64,000 nucleotides of DNA from Blastocatellia bacterium (lineage in GTDB: Bacteria; Acidobacteriota; Blastocatellia; Chloracidobacteriales; JADJPF01), in the NCBI GenBank assembly GCA_016713405.1, contig JADJPF010000003.1, positions 1-64,000 of the forward strand, written 5' to 3'. The notes below the pieces were generated by a model. That model searched no databases. It saw only the letters and a program-made list of their open reading frames with translations, and was not told the DNA's origin. Numbering within the stretch: position 1 is the first letter of the stretch; each line of letters begins with the position of its first letter. Of this stretch, positions 1 through 9,515 are shown one piece after another. The translations under genes and the position numbers were made by a program.

Positions 1-1418
1 TTAACAAAATTATTTCCTTCAAATCATCCACAACCGCTTCTAGTTCTGTGATTGCTTCTGTAGCTAGGTCTTGGGGTTCCGGGTAACTCGTCAGCATCCT
101 CTAAGGACTCATCCTTAAGCCAAGTGATGTCTAGCTTATAATCTCGCTCTTTACTTCATCAATGCTAAAACAACGGAAACGCCCCTCTAAACCTGTGTCC
201 GTGCGCTTGCTATTGCCTTTGGGTCTGCACCATAGCATTGCTCAAATTCTGCAAAATGCTCTGGGTGATAATGGTCGGTCTTTTTAGTAATTCCTGCAAC
301 ATTGGAACGCCCATCAAAAATCCAGACTTTTTCTGTAGCTAATCCTTTTTGCAAAAATATCACATTAGCTTTAACACCTTGGCTATAAGGCGTAAATGTC
401 CCACGTGGCAAGCGTAAAACCGTATGAACATTGCAATCCTGCATTAAAATCTCAAAAACTTCGCCTGCCTTGCCTTCAAATAAACAATTGTCCGGCAACA
501 CCACCGCAGCACGTCCACCCGGTTTTAATACTGTCAAAATATGTTGTAGAAAATTAAGCTGTTTGTTTGATGTGCTGATTGTAAAATCTTCGCGCTCTGG
601 GGCCTGATTTGCTCCCTTTGTACCAAATGGCGGATTAGTCAAAATTATGTCAAAGCGTTTACTAGACGCAGGTTGATCTATTGTGTCGCCAAACTCAATT
701 TTAGACTCAATTCCGTGCAAATAAAGATTCATCAAAGCTAGCCGACGTGGACGGGCTACTAATTCTTGCCCAAAATAAGTGTTATTTTTAATCCGTCGCG
801 CTGTTTCACGCTCTAACGCGCCGCCTTTGGTTAGTTCAATCAACCATTCATAGGCTGCAACTAAAAAACCTCCTGTCCTGCAAGCAGGGTCGCAAATGCT
901 AAAACCTTATGAACACGCGGATCAGGCTTGACACACCTAACAATTGATTGAATTAAAACACGAGGCGTAAAATATTGCCCAGCACCTTTTTTACCCTCGC
1001 TAGCAGCCTTTTCTAGCAATCCCTCATAGGCTTGCGCTTTTATGTCTACACCCAAAGATGTCCATTCTAGCTCATCAATTAAACCTATTAATTTCTTTAA
1101 GTTAACCGGATTATTAAAACGTGATTGCGCTCCAGAATAAATATCACCCAATAAACCTGTGGTTTTTACCTAAATTACGAAGTAAATCAATATAATATTC
1201 GCTTATTTCTGTACCACTTTTTTTTTAAGCTCGGCCAATCACATTTTTATTTAAGGAGTTGCCTTATTATCCTTCATAAATGGCATTTCAATAGCTCGCT
1301 CATCAGCCATTTTTAGGAAAAGTAGATAGGTAATTTGCTCTATATAATCGCCATAATCAATCCCATCATGCCTTAAGGTATGGCAAAATCCCCAAAGCTT
1401 TTGAACAATATCTGTCAT
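1..1418 (-). pseudogene. hsdM: Type I restriction-modification methyltransferase subunit HsdM, multiply frameshifted, cut by window edge
   Basis: This is an N6-adenine methyltransferase subunit of a type I restriction-modification system. The start is the ATG at 1418-1416, which overlaps the hsdR stop as ATGA. The first residues, MTDIVQKLWGFCHTLRHDG, are typical of HsdM. Motif I reads DPACRTGGF (family norm DPACGTGGF) near 870-890, and the catalytic motif reads NPPFG near 630. The reading frame is lost near 1255, 1220 (a run of nine A on the coding strand), 1165, 900, 205, 150 and 85. Between the breaks the translated pieces align well with HsdM, so the damage is by small indels. Two large open pieces remain, at 861-1151 and 187-843. 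The frame stays open at base 1, so the C-terminus lies outside, and an hsdS gene may follow there. It is either a decayed gene or poor sequence near a contig end. Confidence 0.85.
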
Positions 1419-4102
1419 GCTGCTATTGCCTCATTAATATTTTTGATTAGCTCAAGTAAACGACCGTTAAAAACACGGTTAGCACGTCCCCAACCACCTT
1501 CACGCGAAAGAATCGGTATAGTATCAAAATCTTCCTGATCAATCGACAAAGTTTCTACTATAGCTTTCCTGATTCGCTCTAGCCATTCTTGTTGCTCCGG
1601 CGTAAATGTTTGATTAGCAGAAACTTTTTCAATAGCTCGGTTGATGCGTTCCTCAGCTGTAAAAAGCGGTTGGTCAGATTGTGCAGCGTGTTTAACCATT
1701 GAAATAATATCAACTAAGGCTTTTTTATATTGAAATTCATGAACTTTTTGTAGATTTGCAATTGTAAAATGCTCACTTGATGAAGAAATTTTATTTTGCA
1801 GTTCGCTAAGTGCGTCTGTTCCCCAATTTTGAGGACGATTAAGCAAAATACTAATTGCATCAATTTGATTAGGATTTTCCTTAACAAACCTTTCAAAAGC
1901 TTTTAGGTAATCTTCCGGCTTATGCTCTTTGCCTAGTCCATCACGAATTAACCATTCAGAGCTAACATTATCTTGTGTTTCATAAGCGACATAAAAAACA
2001 CGTTGCGGACGAGGATAATTGACTAACAGGTCTTGAAATGCTGTGTCCTTAAGTAATTTTATTGATTCAGCAAAGTTTTCTGCTAATTTTTTAGGCAAGT
2101 TTAAGGCATAAGCAGCAAGGTTGCCATCAGGAATATAAGCAGCAAACAACTCTCGCGCATCGCCTGACATTTCCTTATCAACACGTTGCAGGCGTTTTAC
2201 TAAACAACGTGTGTTATAGTCACGATCTCGATTATCCCAAATATCTTTAACAAGTTGTGCAATGCTGCGAGAGGCTCTTTCCGGTGCATCAGCAGTAATT
2301 GCTGTTGCATTACGGAAATACTCTAGCAATGTGCCTCCAAAACAATCAAAAACAACAAAATGTGATTTATCTGGGTATTTTTCGCCTTTTCTTGTCCCAC
2401 GTCCTAGCATTTGCTCAAACAAAATTCGAGATTTAACCGGACGTAAAAAAACAATAAATTCTAGGTCAGGAATATCCACGCCGGTAGAAAGCAAATCTAC
2501 AGAAACAACAATGCTAGGCTGTGGACGGTTGCGAAACTCTCGAATGTGCTGCAAGGGTCGGTCTACACTGCCAGTAATCTTTTGGACAAATGAATTGCCT
2601 CGTCCAAAAATATCTCGGCAAATTTCTACTAGCTGATCTGCATGCGAGGTATGATCTAGATCATTAGTAGCAAAAATTAAGGTTTTAGGAAAGCGTCCAT
2701 ATTTTTGCTCGTGTTCTTCAGCATATTTTTTTACTTCAGCAATAATTTTTTGGTTTGAATCTGGCGAGGTGACTTTTCTTTCTAAATCTGTAGCGTCAAA
2801 TTCCCTTTCAGCTTCAATAAAATCTAGTTGCTCCACACCTGTTTGTGTATCAATTACGCCTACTTGCTCATCAGCTTTTAGAAAAACTCCATTTAATCTA
2901 ACGTCTGAGTTTACTGTAACAACATCATAATCAACAAGATAGCCTTCTCTAACGGCTCTTTCATACTCATAACGATAAACTACATTTTGAAAATAGCTTT
3001 TTGTGTGTGCTGCCGGTGTTGCTGTAAGTCCAATGTTGATTGCATCAAAATGATCCAAGGCTTTACGCCAAGTGGAAAGCTCCTTTGATGAATAACCGCG
3101 ATGGCATTCATCAGCAATAATCAAATCAAAAGCATGAATTGGAATATCAACACGTTCGGCATCTTCATCAATAGTTTCTTCTTCGTTCTTTTGCACCTCT
3201 TCACGTCCAAAAAGATTTACAATCATCCGTTGAATGGTACAAACATAAACAAAAGCGTGTTGTGGCTTAGGGTCTAACAAATAGGACGAGGGCAACACTT
3301 TACTATCAAACGTTCTATCACCGCTTAAATCTTCCCGTCTAAAGCGTTGGCTATAAACTTCATAAATGTTATCAAACTTTAGCCCTGGCTCAGGTTCAAA
3401 AGAAGCAAACGCTTGCACAGCTTGAGCCGCTAAAGCTCTACGGTCAACTAAAAATAAAATCCTTTGAGCAACTCCAGACTTCATTAGCCGGTAAACTTGG
3501 CTTACCAAAGTAAAAGTTTTGCCTGTACCCGTCGCCATTGCTACCAACATTTTCCGCTTACGATTAACTATAGCAGTTTCAATAGCCTGGTTTGCTTCCT
3601 TTTGATATGGTCGCAAACGCTGATGAAAAGGCGACTTAGCTGGATCAAAAAACCATTGGCAAGCCTGGTCAAACTGCTTTGTTAACATTTCTCTAAGTGC
3701 ATTAGGGCTATGAAACGCGCTAATTTGGCGGGATCGGTTTAGTTGGTGCCGCACATCCTCAAACCAAATAATTTCCCCATTTGTAGAGTAAAGAAATGGT
3801 ACAAAACGACCATTAAAGTTAAATGGGCTATTGCCAACACCTTTAGCATAACGCTCGGCTTGAGTTAGTACATTTTGAGGGCCAAGAGTAACTTTTTTAG
3901 CTTCAACAATCCCTAAAATTTGCCCATCAACACATAGGGCGTAATCAGCCGGGCCTGTGCTAGTCGGATATTCAACAATTGCTGTGTTTTGATACCAAGC
4001 AAGCGGACGATTAGCATCAAATGGGGCTATTGTCCAACCAGCTTTTATAAGTTTAGGGTCTATTCTTTGACGGCGAGTTTGCTTTTCAGATTCTGTTTCC
4101 AT
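1415..4102 (-). CDS. hsdR: Type I restriction enzyme HsdR, EcoEI-type endonuclease/translocase subunit
   Basis: HsdR is the DNA-translocating and cutting subunit of a type I restriction system and acts in the cytoplasm together with HsdM and HsdS. The 895-residue protein is intact and of normal length. A PD-(D/E)xK-like nuclease region lies at about residues 50-70 (ADYAL ... GIVEAKK). The helicase core has Walker A ATGTGKT near residue 190, the DEAH-type box ADECHRGY near 330, and motif VI GRGTRKGEKY near 590. The C-terminus resembles the EcoEI_R_C domain, including SREGGWGRANRVF. Its stop overlaps the hsdM start by four bases, so the two are translationally coupled in the order R-M. Because cleavage by type I enzymes needs HsdM and HsdS, a broken hsdM would leave this subunit inactive. 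Confidence 0.95.
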   Translation of the reverse strand: METESEKQTRRQRIDPKLIKAGWTIAPFDANRPLAWYQNTAIVEYPTSTGPADYALCVDGQILGIVEAKKVTLGPQNVLTQAERYAKGVGNSPFNFNGRFVPFLYSTNGEIIWFEDVRHQLNRSRQISAFHSPNALREMLTKQFDQACQWFFDPAKSPFHQRLRPYQKEANQAIETAIVNRKRKMLVAMATGTGKTFTLVSQVYRLMKSGVAQRILFLVDRRALAAQAVQAFASFEPEPGLKFDNIYEVYSQRFRREDLSGDRTFDSKVLPSSYLLDPKPQHAFVYVCTIQRMIVNLFGREEVQKNEEETIDEDAERVDIPIHAFDLIIADECHRGYSSKELSTWRKALDHFDAINIGLTATPAAHTKSYFQNVVYRYEYERAVREGYLVDYDVVTVNSDVRLNGVFLKADEQVGVIDTQTGVEQLDFIEAEREFDATDLERKVTSPDSNQKIIAEVKKYAEEHEQKYGRFPKTLIFATNDLDHTSHADQLVEICRDIFGRGNSFVQKITGSVDRPLQHIREFRNRPQPSIVVSVDLLSTGVDIPDLEFIVFLRPVKSRILFEQMLGRGTRKGEKYPDKSHFVVFDCFGGTLLEYFRNATAITADAPERASRSIAQLVKDIWDNRDRDYNTRCLVKRLQRVDKEMSGDARELFAAYIPDGNLAAYALNLPKKLAENFAESIKLLKDTAFQDLLVNYPRPQRVFYVAYETQDNVSSEWLIRDGLGKEHKPEDYLKAFERFVKENPNQIDAISILLNRPQNWGTDALSELQNKISSSSEHFTIANLQKVHEFQYKKALVDIISMVKHAAQSDQPLFTAEERINRAIEKVSANQTFTPEQQEWLERIRKAIVETLSIDQEDFDTIPILSREGGWGRANRVFNGRLLELIKNINEAIAA

Positions 4103-4333
4103 AGAAATCTAGCCTTTCCTAAATAGCAGACAAGTTGTCCTAATTTTGATACAAAACTAAAATTAAACTAGCTATATACTAAAACTAAATTACTATCATA
4201 ATTTAACTAAAAGTTCCAGCAAACACTCTATTTATAAGTGTTTTAGGTATCTGTGTTGAAATAAAAACTTTATTTGGTATATTAATTGATTTTGTCAGTA
4301 GCGTTTCAAAATATTTGTGTGTTTTGAGGTAAT
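4103..4333. promoter_or_regulatory. Divergent control region between hsdR and the exporter operon
   Basis: This 231-base AT-rich gap must hold promoters for both directions. Bases 4135-4154 (TTGTCCTAATTTTGATACAA) match the perfect palindrome at 15148-15167 at 16 of 20 positions. Bases 4221-4243 form a 7-bp inverted repeat (AAACACT ... AGTGTTT). TTGGTATATTAATTGAT at 4274-4290 has the GG and the spacing of a sigma-54 promoter, but GA replaces GC at -12, so I regard it as weak. The match and the promoter are seen in the sequence; any function is inference. Confidence 0.3.
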
Positions 4334-6094
4334 ATGGGCGCAGCAAACTCAACTATACATCCTTCTCCGCTAGCTAGATTAAACCTTATGCTATGGGAAG
4401 ATCGCCGAGATTTAGCAATTTTACTGGTTTATACAATAATGACTGGTCTTTTTGCTTTGGCAATCCCCCTAGCTTCACAAGCACTTGTAAACACTATTGC
4501 AGCAGGCGTTTTTCTTCAACCATTGATTGTATTAACAGCTTTAGTTTTTGTAGGCATGCTTTTTCGTGCAATTTTAAGACTCTTAAAACTATCTTTGGTT
4601 GAGCGACTTCAACAACGTATTTTTGCCCGTGTAGCAATAGATTTTGGTCAACGTTTGCCAAGAATCCGTCATTCAGCCTTGGTTAATGAGTATCCTCCAG
4701 AACTTGTAAACCGATTTTTTGATGTTCTAACAATTCAAAAAACTTGGACAAAATTGCTATTAGATGGTTTGTCAGCCGTTCTACAAGTCATAGTAGGCTT
4801 GACGTTAATGGCCTTTTATAGCCCATTGCTACTAGCTTTTGACGTTTTAATTATTTTGTTTGTCGGCTTTGTAATTGGGATTTTGGGCATTGGTGGTTTG
4901 CGAACAAGTATTGCTGAATCAGTACAAAAATATCGTGTTGCTGAATGGTTAGAAGATATTGCACGTTGTCAAACTAGCTTAAAAATTAATGGCTTTGTCT
5001 CTCATTTAGTTAATCGTGTAGATGATTTAGTTATTACTTATATCAAAGCACGTCAAAGACATTTCCGCGTTACTTTTCGTCAAGCTATGGGAAGTTATTT
5101 TTTCCAAGCTTTTGCTAGTGCTGGAATTTTAGCTATTGGCGGCTGGTTAGTTATCAATCGACAATTAACTTTAGGCCAACTTGTAGCAGCGGAATTAATT
5201 GTTGTGGCGGTGCTTTCATCGCTAGAGAAAATCATTAAACATTTAGAAGATATTTATGATTTGCTGACTGGACTAGACAAAGTTGGTCATGTAATTGATT
5301 TACCACTAGAGCGTAGCGGCGGCAAAATTCTCCCAATCAACAATGAAAAAGGCGTTAGCTTGGTTTGTCGAGGTTTGCACTTTTCTTATGCTAATGGTCA
5401 AGAAGTTATTTCAGACTTTAATTTAGAACTTCAAGCAGGTGATCAAATTAGCCTAGTAGGTGCTAGCGGTGCTGGAAAATCAACCATTGCAGCCTTGCTT
5501 TGTGGCTTATATGAACCTAGTCACGGAACAATAGAAATTAATGGTTATGATATTCAAGACATAAAACTAGATAGCCTTAGGCAAGTTGTTGCTATGGTTG
5601 CAGATGCTAATGAAATTTTTGAAGGCACGATTGAAGAAAATATTTTAGTTGGTCGTGATTGGATAAGTCATGAAGATGTCCGATGGGCTTTATCTGTAAC
5701 TCAATTAACAGACGACATTACACGTATGCCACAAGGCTTAAAAACTAAGCTGGTTAGTGCTGGTGCTAATCTTTCTCGTGGTCAAATACAAAGGCTTTTA
5801 ATTGCTCGTGCTATTGTTGATCATCCACAGCTATTAATACTTGATGAAGCTTTTTCTAGCATTGATGAGAGAACAAAACTAAAAATCCTAGACGAAATAT
5901 TTGATAAAAAATATGGCTGGACAATTATTGATATCTCTCATGACCCGACAGTAATTATGCGTACCAAAATGGTTTATGTTATGGGCGAAGGGAAAATTCT
6001 TGAGTTTGGTACACCAAAGAATTTAACACGTTATTATCAAGGTGCATTTCTAGATCTTTTCCCAACATTACTTCAAACAACTGCTAGGAGATAA
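4334..6094 (+). CDS. ABC transporter, fused permease and ATPase, type I secretion-like
   Basis: This inner-membrane ABC exporter half-transporter has 586 residues. About five to six membrane segments lie in residues 30-300, and the nucleotide-binding domain occupies about 335-570. Visible motifs are Walker A GASGAGKST near residue 376, the signature LSRGQ near 479 (the family norm is LSGGQ), Walker B LLILDEA near 500, and the switch His in DISHD. There is no N-terminal C39 peptidase, so it does not mature a double-glycine leader. It is followed at 7 bases by an HlyD-like adaptor and then a TolC-like channel, so the three genes should form one trans-envelope exporter. No substrate gene is recognisable nearby. 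The first ATG is preceded by a GAGG ribosome site. Confidence 0.9.
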   Translation: MGAANSTIHPSPLARLNLMLWEDRRDLAILLVYTIMTGLFALAIPLASQALVNTIAAGVFLQPLIVLTALVFVGMLFRAILRLLKLSLVERLQQRIFARVAIDFGQRLPRIRHSALVNEYPPELVNRFFDVLTIQKTWTKLLLDGLSAVLQVIVGLTLMAFYSPLLLAFDVLIILFVGFVIGILGIGGLRTSIAESVQKYRVAEWLEDIARCQTSLKINGFVSHLVNRVDDLVITYIKARQRHFRVTFRQAMGSYFFQAFASAGILAIGGWLVINRQLTLGQLVAAELIVVAVLSSLEKIIKHLEDIYDLLTGLDKVGHVIDLPLERSGGKILPINNEKGVSLVCRGLHFSYANGQEVISDFNLELQAGDQISLVGASGAGKSTIAALLCGLYEPSHGTIEINGYDIQDIKLDSLRQVVAMVADANEIFEGTIEENILVGRDWISHEDVRWALSVTQLTDDITRMPQGLKTKLVSAGANLSRGQIQRLLIARAIVDHPQLLILDEAFSSIDERTKLKILDEIFDKKYGWTIIDISHDPTVIMRTKMVYVMGEGKILEFGTPKNLTRYYQGAFLDLFPTLLQTTARR

Positions 6095-6101
6095 AGGAGA
6101 T

Positions 6102-7526
6102 ATGGTGGCAACTGAAAACCCAATCAAAACAGATACAAAAGAAAACCTTGAGCTAGCACAAAGTCCAAAAGCTTTGGCCCTAATTAATGACAAAGCTTAT
6201 GGGTTAAAGTCACTTAATTTGACTTCTACACCTAACACATTACGCAATCTAGCTATGTTGCTAATATTAATTTTAGCTTTAATCATTAATGGATTAATTT
6301 TTATTCCTTGGCAGCAAACTGTTGTTGGAAATGGGAAAATAATAATTTTTTCCCCAATGGATAGACCACAAAATATTGAAGCACAAATACCTGGTAGAAT
6401 AATTAAGTGGGACGTTTATGAGGGTCAAATTGTCAAGGAAGGTGACATAATTGCCGAACTGTCAGACATTGACTCAAAGTTTTTAGATTCTAATCAGGTT
6501 GGCCGTTTAGAAAAACAAAAAGAGATGTTGCAATCTCGTCGTAGTGCTGCAATGACACGCAGTGCCGCGCTTGAAGAGCAATATAAATCACTAAATCAAT
6601 CTAGGAATGTAGCAATTCCAACAGCCGGCGAACGAGCTAAACAAACTGAAGATAGATTGCGAGCGGCTGAACAAATGGTTAAAGCGGCTGAACAAAATTT
6701 GATGACATCTGAGCTTAATTTTAAGCGTATTGGTGAGCTAAACGAAAAAGGCTTGCGATCTAATCGAGATCGTGAACTTTCAGAACTTGATTTTATTCGT
6801 GCTAAAACTGAGCTAGAACGCGCACAAGCAATGCTTGAAATTGCTAAAAGTGACACAACTGTTGGAAGATTAGACCAGGTTAAAGTAGCTAGCGACACGG
6901 CTGCAACGCTAAATAATATAGAAGCGTCAATGGCTTCTGTCCAAGAAACTATGGCATCAATTAACAATGATTTACTTAAATTAGAGATAGATTTGCAAAA
7001 TATGCGTGTACGAAGCACACAACAAATTATTCGCGCTCCTAGAAATGGGCAAATAGTCCGGTTGTTAAAAGTTGGTGCTGGTGAAACAGTCAAAGCTGGG
7101 GATGTGCTAGCAGTTATTGCACCACAAACTAATGATCAAGCTGTAGAACTTTATGTTTCTGACAATGATGCTCCATTAGTTTCTGTAGGTTCTCCTGTAC
7201 GTTTGCAATTTGCTGGTTGGCCTGCAATTCAATTTTCTGGCTGGCCTTCAATTGCTGTAGGCACATTTGGCGGACGTGTAGCAGTTATTGACCCTGTAGA
7301 TGATGGCAAAAGTCGTTACAGAATAATTGTAAAAGCTGACCAAGAATTAATTGCTAGTGGTAAAGACGACCCTTGGCCCGATGCCAGATATCTGCGCCCC
7401 GGTGCAGAAGTAAGCGGATGGGTAATGCTTAACACAGTCTCGCTTGGCTTTGAGCTATGGCGACAATTTAATGGTTTTCCTCCAACAATAGAACTTGAAT
7501 CCTTAAAAGATAAAGGTAAAAAGTAG
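6102..7526 (+). CDS. HlyD-family periplasmic adaptor (membrane fusion protein)
   Basis: This adaptor would link the inner-membrane ABC exporter to the outer-membrane channel. A single membrane anchor lies at about residues 48-72 (NLAMLLILILALIINGLIF). After it comes a half lipoyl-like region (GRIIKWDVYEGQIVKEGD, about 98-116), then a long coiled coil (about 130-300) rich in Ala, Glu, Gln and Leu. The second half of the lipoyl and barrel region follows (IIRAPRNGQIVRLLKVGAGE, about 311-330). A short internal repeat, GWPAIQF then GWPSIAV, sits near residue 375. The 474-residue length is normal for the family. It starts 7 bases after the ABC gene with a GGAG ribosome site and is clearly in the same operon. 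Confidence 0.9.
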   Translation: MVATENPIKTDTKENLELAQSPKALALINDKAYGLKSLNLTSTPNTLRNLAMLLILILALIINGLIFIPWQQTVVGNGKIIIFSPMDRPQNIEAQIPGRIIKWDVYEGQIVKEGDIIAELSDIDSKFLDSNQVGRLEKQKEMLQSRRSAAMTRSAALEEQYKSLNQSRNVAIPTAGERAKQTEDRLRAAEQMVKAAEQNLMTSELNFKRIGELNEKGLRSNRDRELSELDFIRAKTELERAQAMLEIAKSDTTVGRLDQVKVASDTAATLNNIEASMASVQETMASINNDLLKLEIDLQNMRVRSTQQIIRAPRNGQIVRLLKVGAGETVKAGDVLAVIAPQTNDQAVELYVSDNDAPLVSVGSPVRLQFAGWPAIQFSGWPSIAVGTFGGRVAVIDPVDDGKSRYRIIVKADQELIASGKDDPWPDARYLRPGAEVSGWVMLNTVSLGFELWRQFNGFPPTIELESLKDKGKK

Positions 7527-7539
7527 GAGATTAACCAAG

Positions 7540-8976
7540 ATGAAAAACATAGTTTTAGCAGTTTTAACTCTAATTATTTTGCTATTTAACTCTGTTGCTA
7601 TTTATGCTCAAGTTGATAGTTTTAATAATAATCAGAAAAATAACTTGACACCTTTATTTTTAGAGTCGGTGCTTAAACAAGTTGATTTTAATCATCCTAA
7701 ATTAATAGGAATGAATATTGAGCGCAAAATAGCATCAGCTAAATTACTAGAAAAACAAGGTGCTTTTGACCCTACGCTTTCTTTTAATAGTGAATATATT
7801 CGATTTAATAGCACTACAACTAGAGGAAAGCTTAGATCTACATTTCAAAATGAAGTTGTTATGGAAATTACAACTAGAGCAGGATTAAAGTTTTTAGCAG
7901 GTTCTCGTTTTAATCTTGGTAGTGTTAAATCTCCCCTTTCTTCAACAGGCGATGCAGGAGAATATTTTGGTGGGATAAAAATGCCTTTTCTTCGTGGTGC
8001 AAGAATTAATGAAAAGGCGGCAGCAGAAAACCAAGCTAAATTAGGCGAATCTTTGGCAACAACAAACTTTGAAGAAGTACGACTTGAATTACTTAAAAAA
8101 GCTAGTGATAGTTATTGGGATTGGGTTGCAGCTAAAAGACGTTTAGATGTTGCAAATAATATTTATAATTTGGCTAAATTTCGTTTTGAAGCTGTCCAAG
8201 AGCGTGTCAAACTAGGCGATTTACCAAAAATAGATGGGGTAGAAGCTGAACAAGAACTACAACGCCGACAAGGAAATATTATTAAAGCTGAACGGGATTT
8301 GCAAAAGGCTGCTTTTAAGTTATCGCTTTTTCTGTGGGATGATAGAGGCATTCCAGAGGACACACCCTCCCCTGAACGTGTTCCAGTTTATTTTGGGAGT
8401 ATTATACGCTTTACAGATGAGCAGCTTAATTTAGGCAAAATGTCGGCTATGGCGCGTCGGCCTGAACTACGAGCAATTAATATTAATCAAGACATTAGCA
8501 AAATAGACTTTAATCTAGCTTCTAATCAGCGTATGCCTGTTTTAGACTTGTTTGTTGTGCCGGGCCGAGACACCGGAATTGACTCTGTAGGAAATACATT
8601 AAAATTTGGTGTTAATATTGTCTTGCCTTTAAGACAACGTACAGCAGAAGGAAAAATGGCGGCTGCAAGGCTTAAAATAGATAAGCTTTCTGTAGAGCAA
8701 AGAGCCGAGCAACAACGAATAGTAACCGAAGTAGCAGACGCTATTTCTGCTATTAATACAACTTATGATCGATATATGGTAGCTTTGAAAGAAGTGAATT
8801 TGGCTAGAGAATTAGAACGTGGTGAGCGTCAAAAATTTGATTTAGGCGATAGCACAATATTTTTAGTTAACCAACGTGAGCGAGCAACTGCTGAGGCAGA
8901 AGTAAAATTAGTTGATATTGAAGCCGAGTACCAACAAGCTGTTGCTGCTTATCGTGCTGCTACTGCACAATTTTAG
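7540..8976 (+). CDS. TolC-like outer membrane efflux/secretion channel
   Basis: This 478-residue protein has a signal peptide (about residues 1-23, ending VAIYAQ) and the long amphipathic helical hairpins of the outer membrane efflux protein family. Typical segments are KKASDSYWDWVAAKRRLDVA near 187 and VDIEAEYQQAVAAYRAATAQ at the C-terminus. It would form the outer-membrane duct of the three-part exporter with the two genes upstream, the nearer of which ends 13 bases before it. The C-terminal AATAQF fits an outer membrane protein that ends in Phe. The substrate is unknown. Confidence 0.88.
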   Translation: MKNIVLAVLTLIILLFNSVAIYAQVDSFNNNQKNNLTPLFLESVLKQVDFNHPKLIGMNIERKIASAKLLEKQGAFDPTLSFNSEYIRFNSTTTRGKLRSTFQNEVVMEITTRAGLKFLAGSRFNLGSVKSPLSSTGDAGEYFGGIKMPFLRGARINEKAAAENQAKLGESLATTNFEEVRLELLKKASDSYWDWVAAKRRLDVANNIYNLAKFRFEAVQERVKLGDLPKIDGVEAEQELQRRQGNIIKAERDLQKAAFKLSLFLWDDRGIPEDTPSPERVPVYFGSIIRFTDEQLNLGKMSAMARRPELRAININQDISKIDFNLASNQRMPVLDLFVVPGRDTGIDSVGNTLKFGVNIVLPLRQRTAEGKMAAARLKIDKLSVEQRAEQQRIVTEVADAISAINTTYDRYMVALKEVNLARELERGERQKFDLGDSTIFLVNQRERATAEAEVKLVDIEAEYQQAVAAYRAATAQF

Positions 8977-9011
8977 ATTTGCTAAATTAAAGTTTTCAAA
9001 GGAAGCTGCTA

Positions 9012-9515
9012 ATGAGCATAGAAAACAATATAAATGTTAGAGAAGCAAGAGTAGAAGATATAGAAACACTGTGTAAAATACGCAATAATGAAGAATTATT
9101 TAGAGGATATTTAGATGAATGCCAAGGAGGAAAAGCATATTTTTTGGTAGCAGAAATAGAAGAAAAAATAGCTGGTTTTGGCCTAGTTTATTTAGACATA
9201 ACAAAAACAGGGAAAAAGAAATCTCATTTGCCAAAACTAAGCGATTTGTATGTTACCGAAAGTTACAGAAACAAAGGTGTTGCAACAACTTTAGTTAAAT
9301 TTAGAGAATCACTTGCAATACAATATGGGCATTCTCAAATATATGTTAGTATAGATCCTAATGAAAGCCCTGAAATGATTAATTTAGCTAAAAAACTTGG
9401 CTATCTCCCATTACAAACAGATCCTTATCCTGTTACAGCTACCTTTTATGATCATCAAGGCCAAGCTTATGAAAAAACATACTTTAGGCTAGATTTCAAA
9501 AAATCCTTACTATAA
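9012..9515 (+). CDS. GNAT-family N-acetyltransferase
   Basis: This cytoplasmic 167-residue acetyltransferase of the Gcn5-related family is predicted to transfer an acetyl group from acetyl-CoA to an amine. The acetyl-CoA-binding motif RNKGVAT lies near residues 86-92 after the strand LSDLYVTESY. The second motif region (SIDPNESPEMINLAKKLGY) follows near 116-135. It lies 35 bases after the TolC-like gene and is probably co-transcribed with the exporter. A role in modifying an exported product is only a possibility. Its last six bases overlap the convergent hybrid kinase gene. The substrate cannot be told from sequence. Confidence 0.85.
   Translation: MSIENNINVREARVEDIETLCKIRNNEELFRGYLDECQGGKAYFLVAEIEEKIAGFGLVYLDITKTGKKKSHLPKLSDLYVTESYRNKGVATTLVKFRESLAIQYGHSQIYVSIDPNESPEMINLAKKLGYLPLQTDPYPVTATFYDHQGQAYEKTYFRLDFKKSLL

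Noticed and set aside
187..1151. Two separate small methylase genes (187-843 and 861-1151)
   Set aside because: They are pieces of one frameshifted hsdM; conserved sequence continues across the gap in shifted frames.
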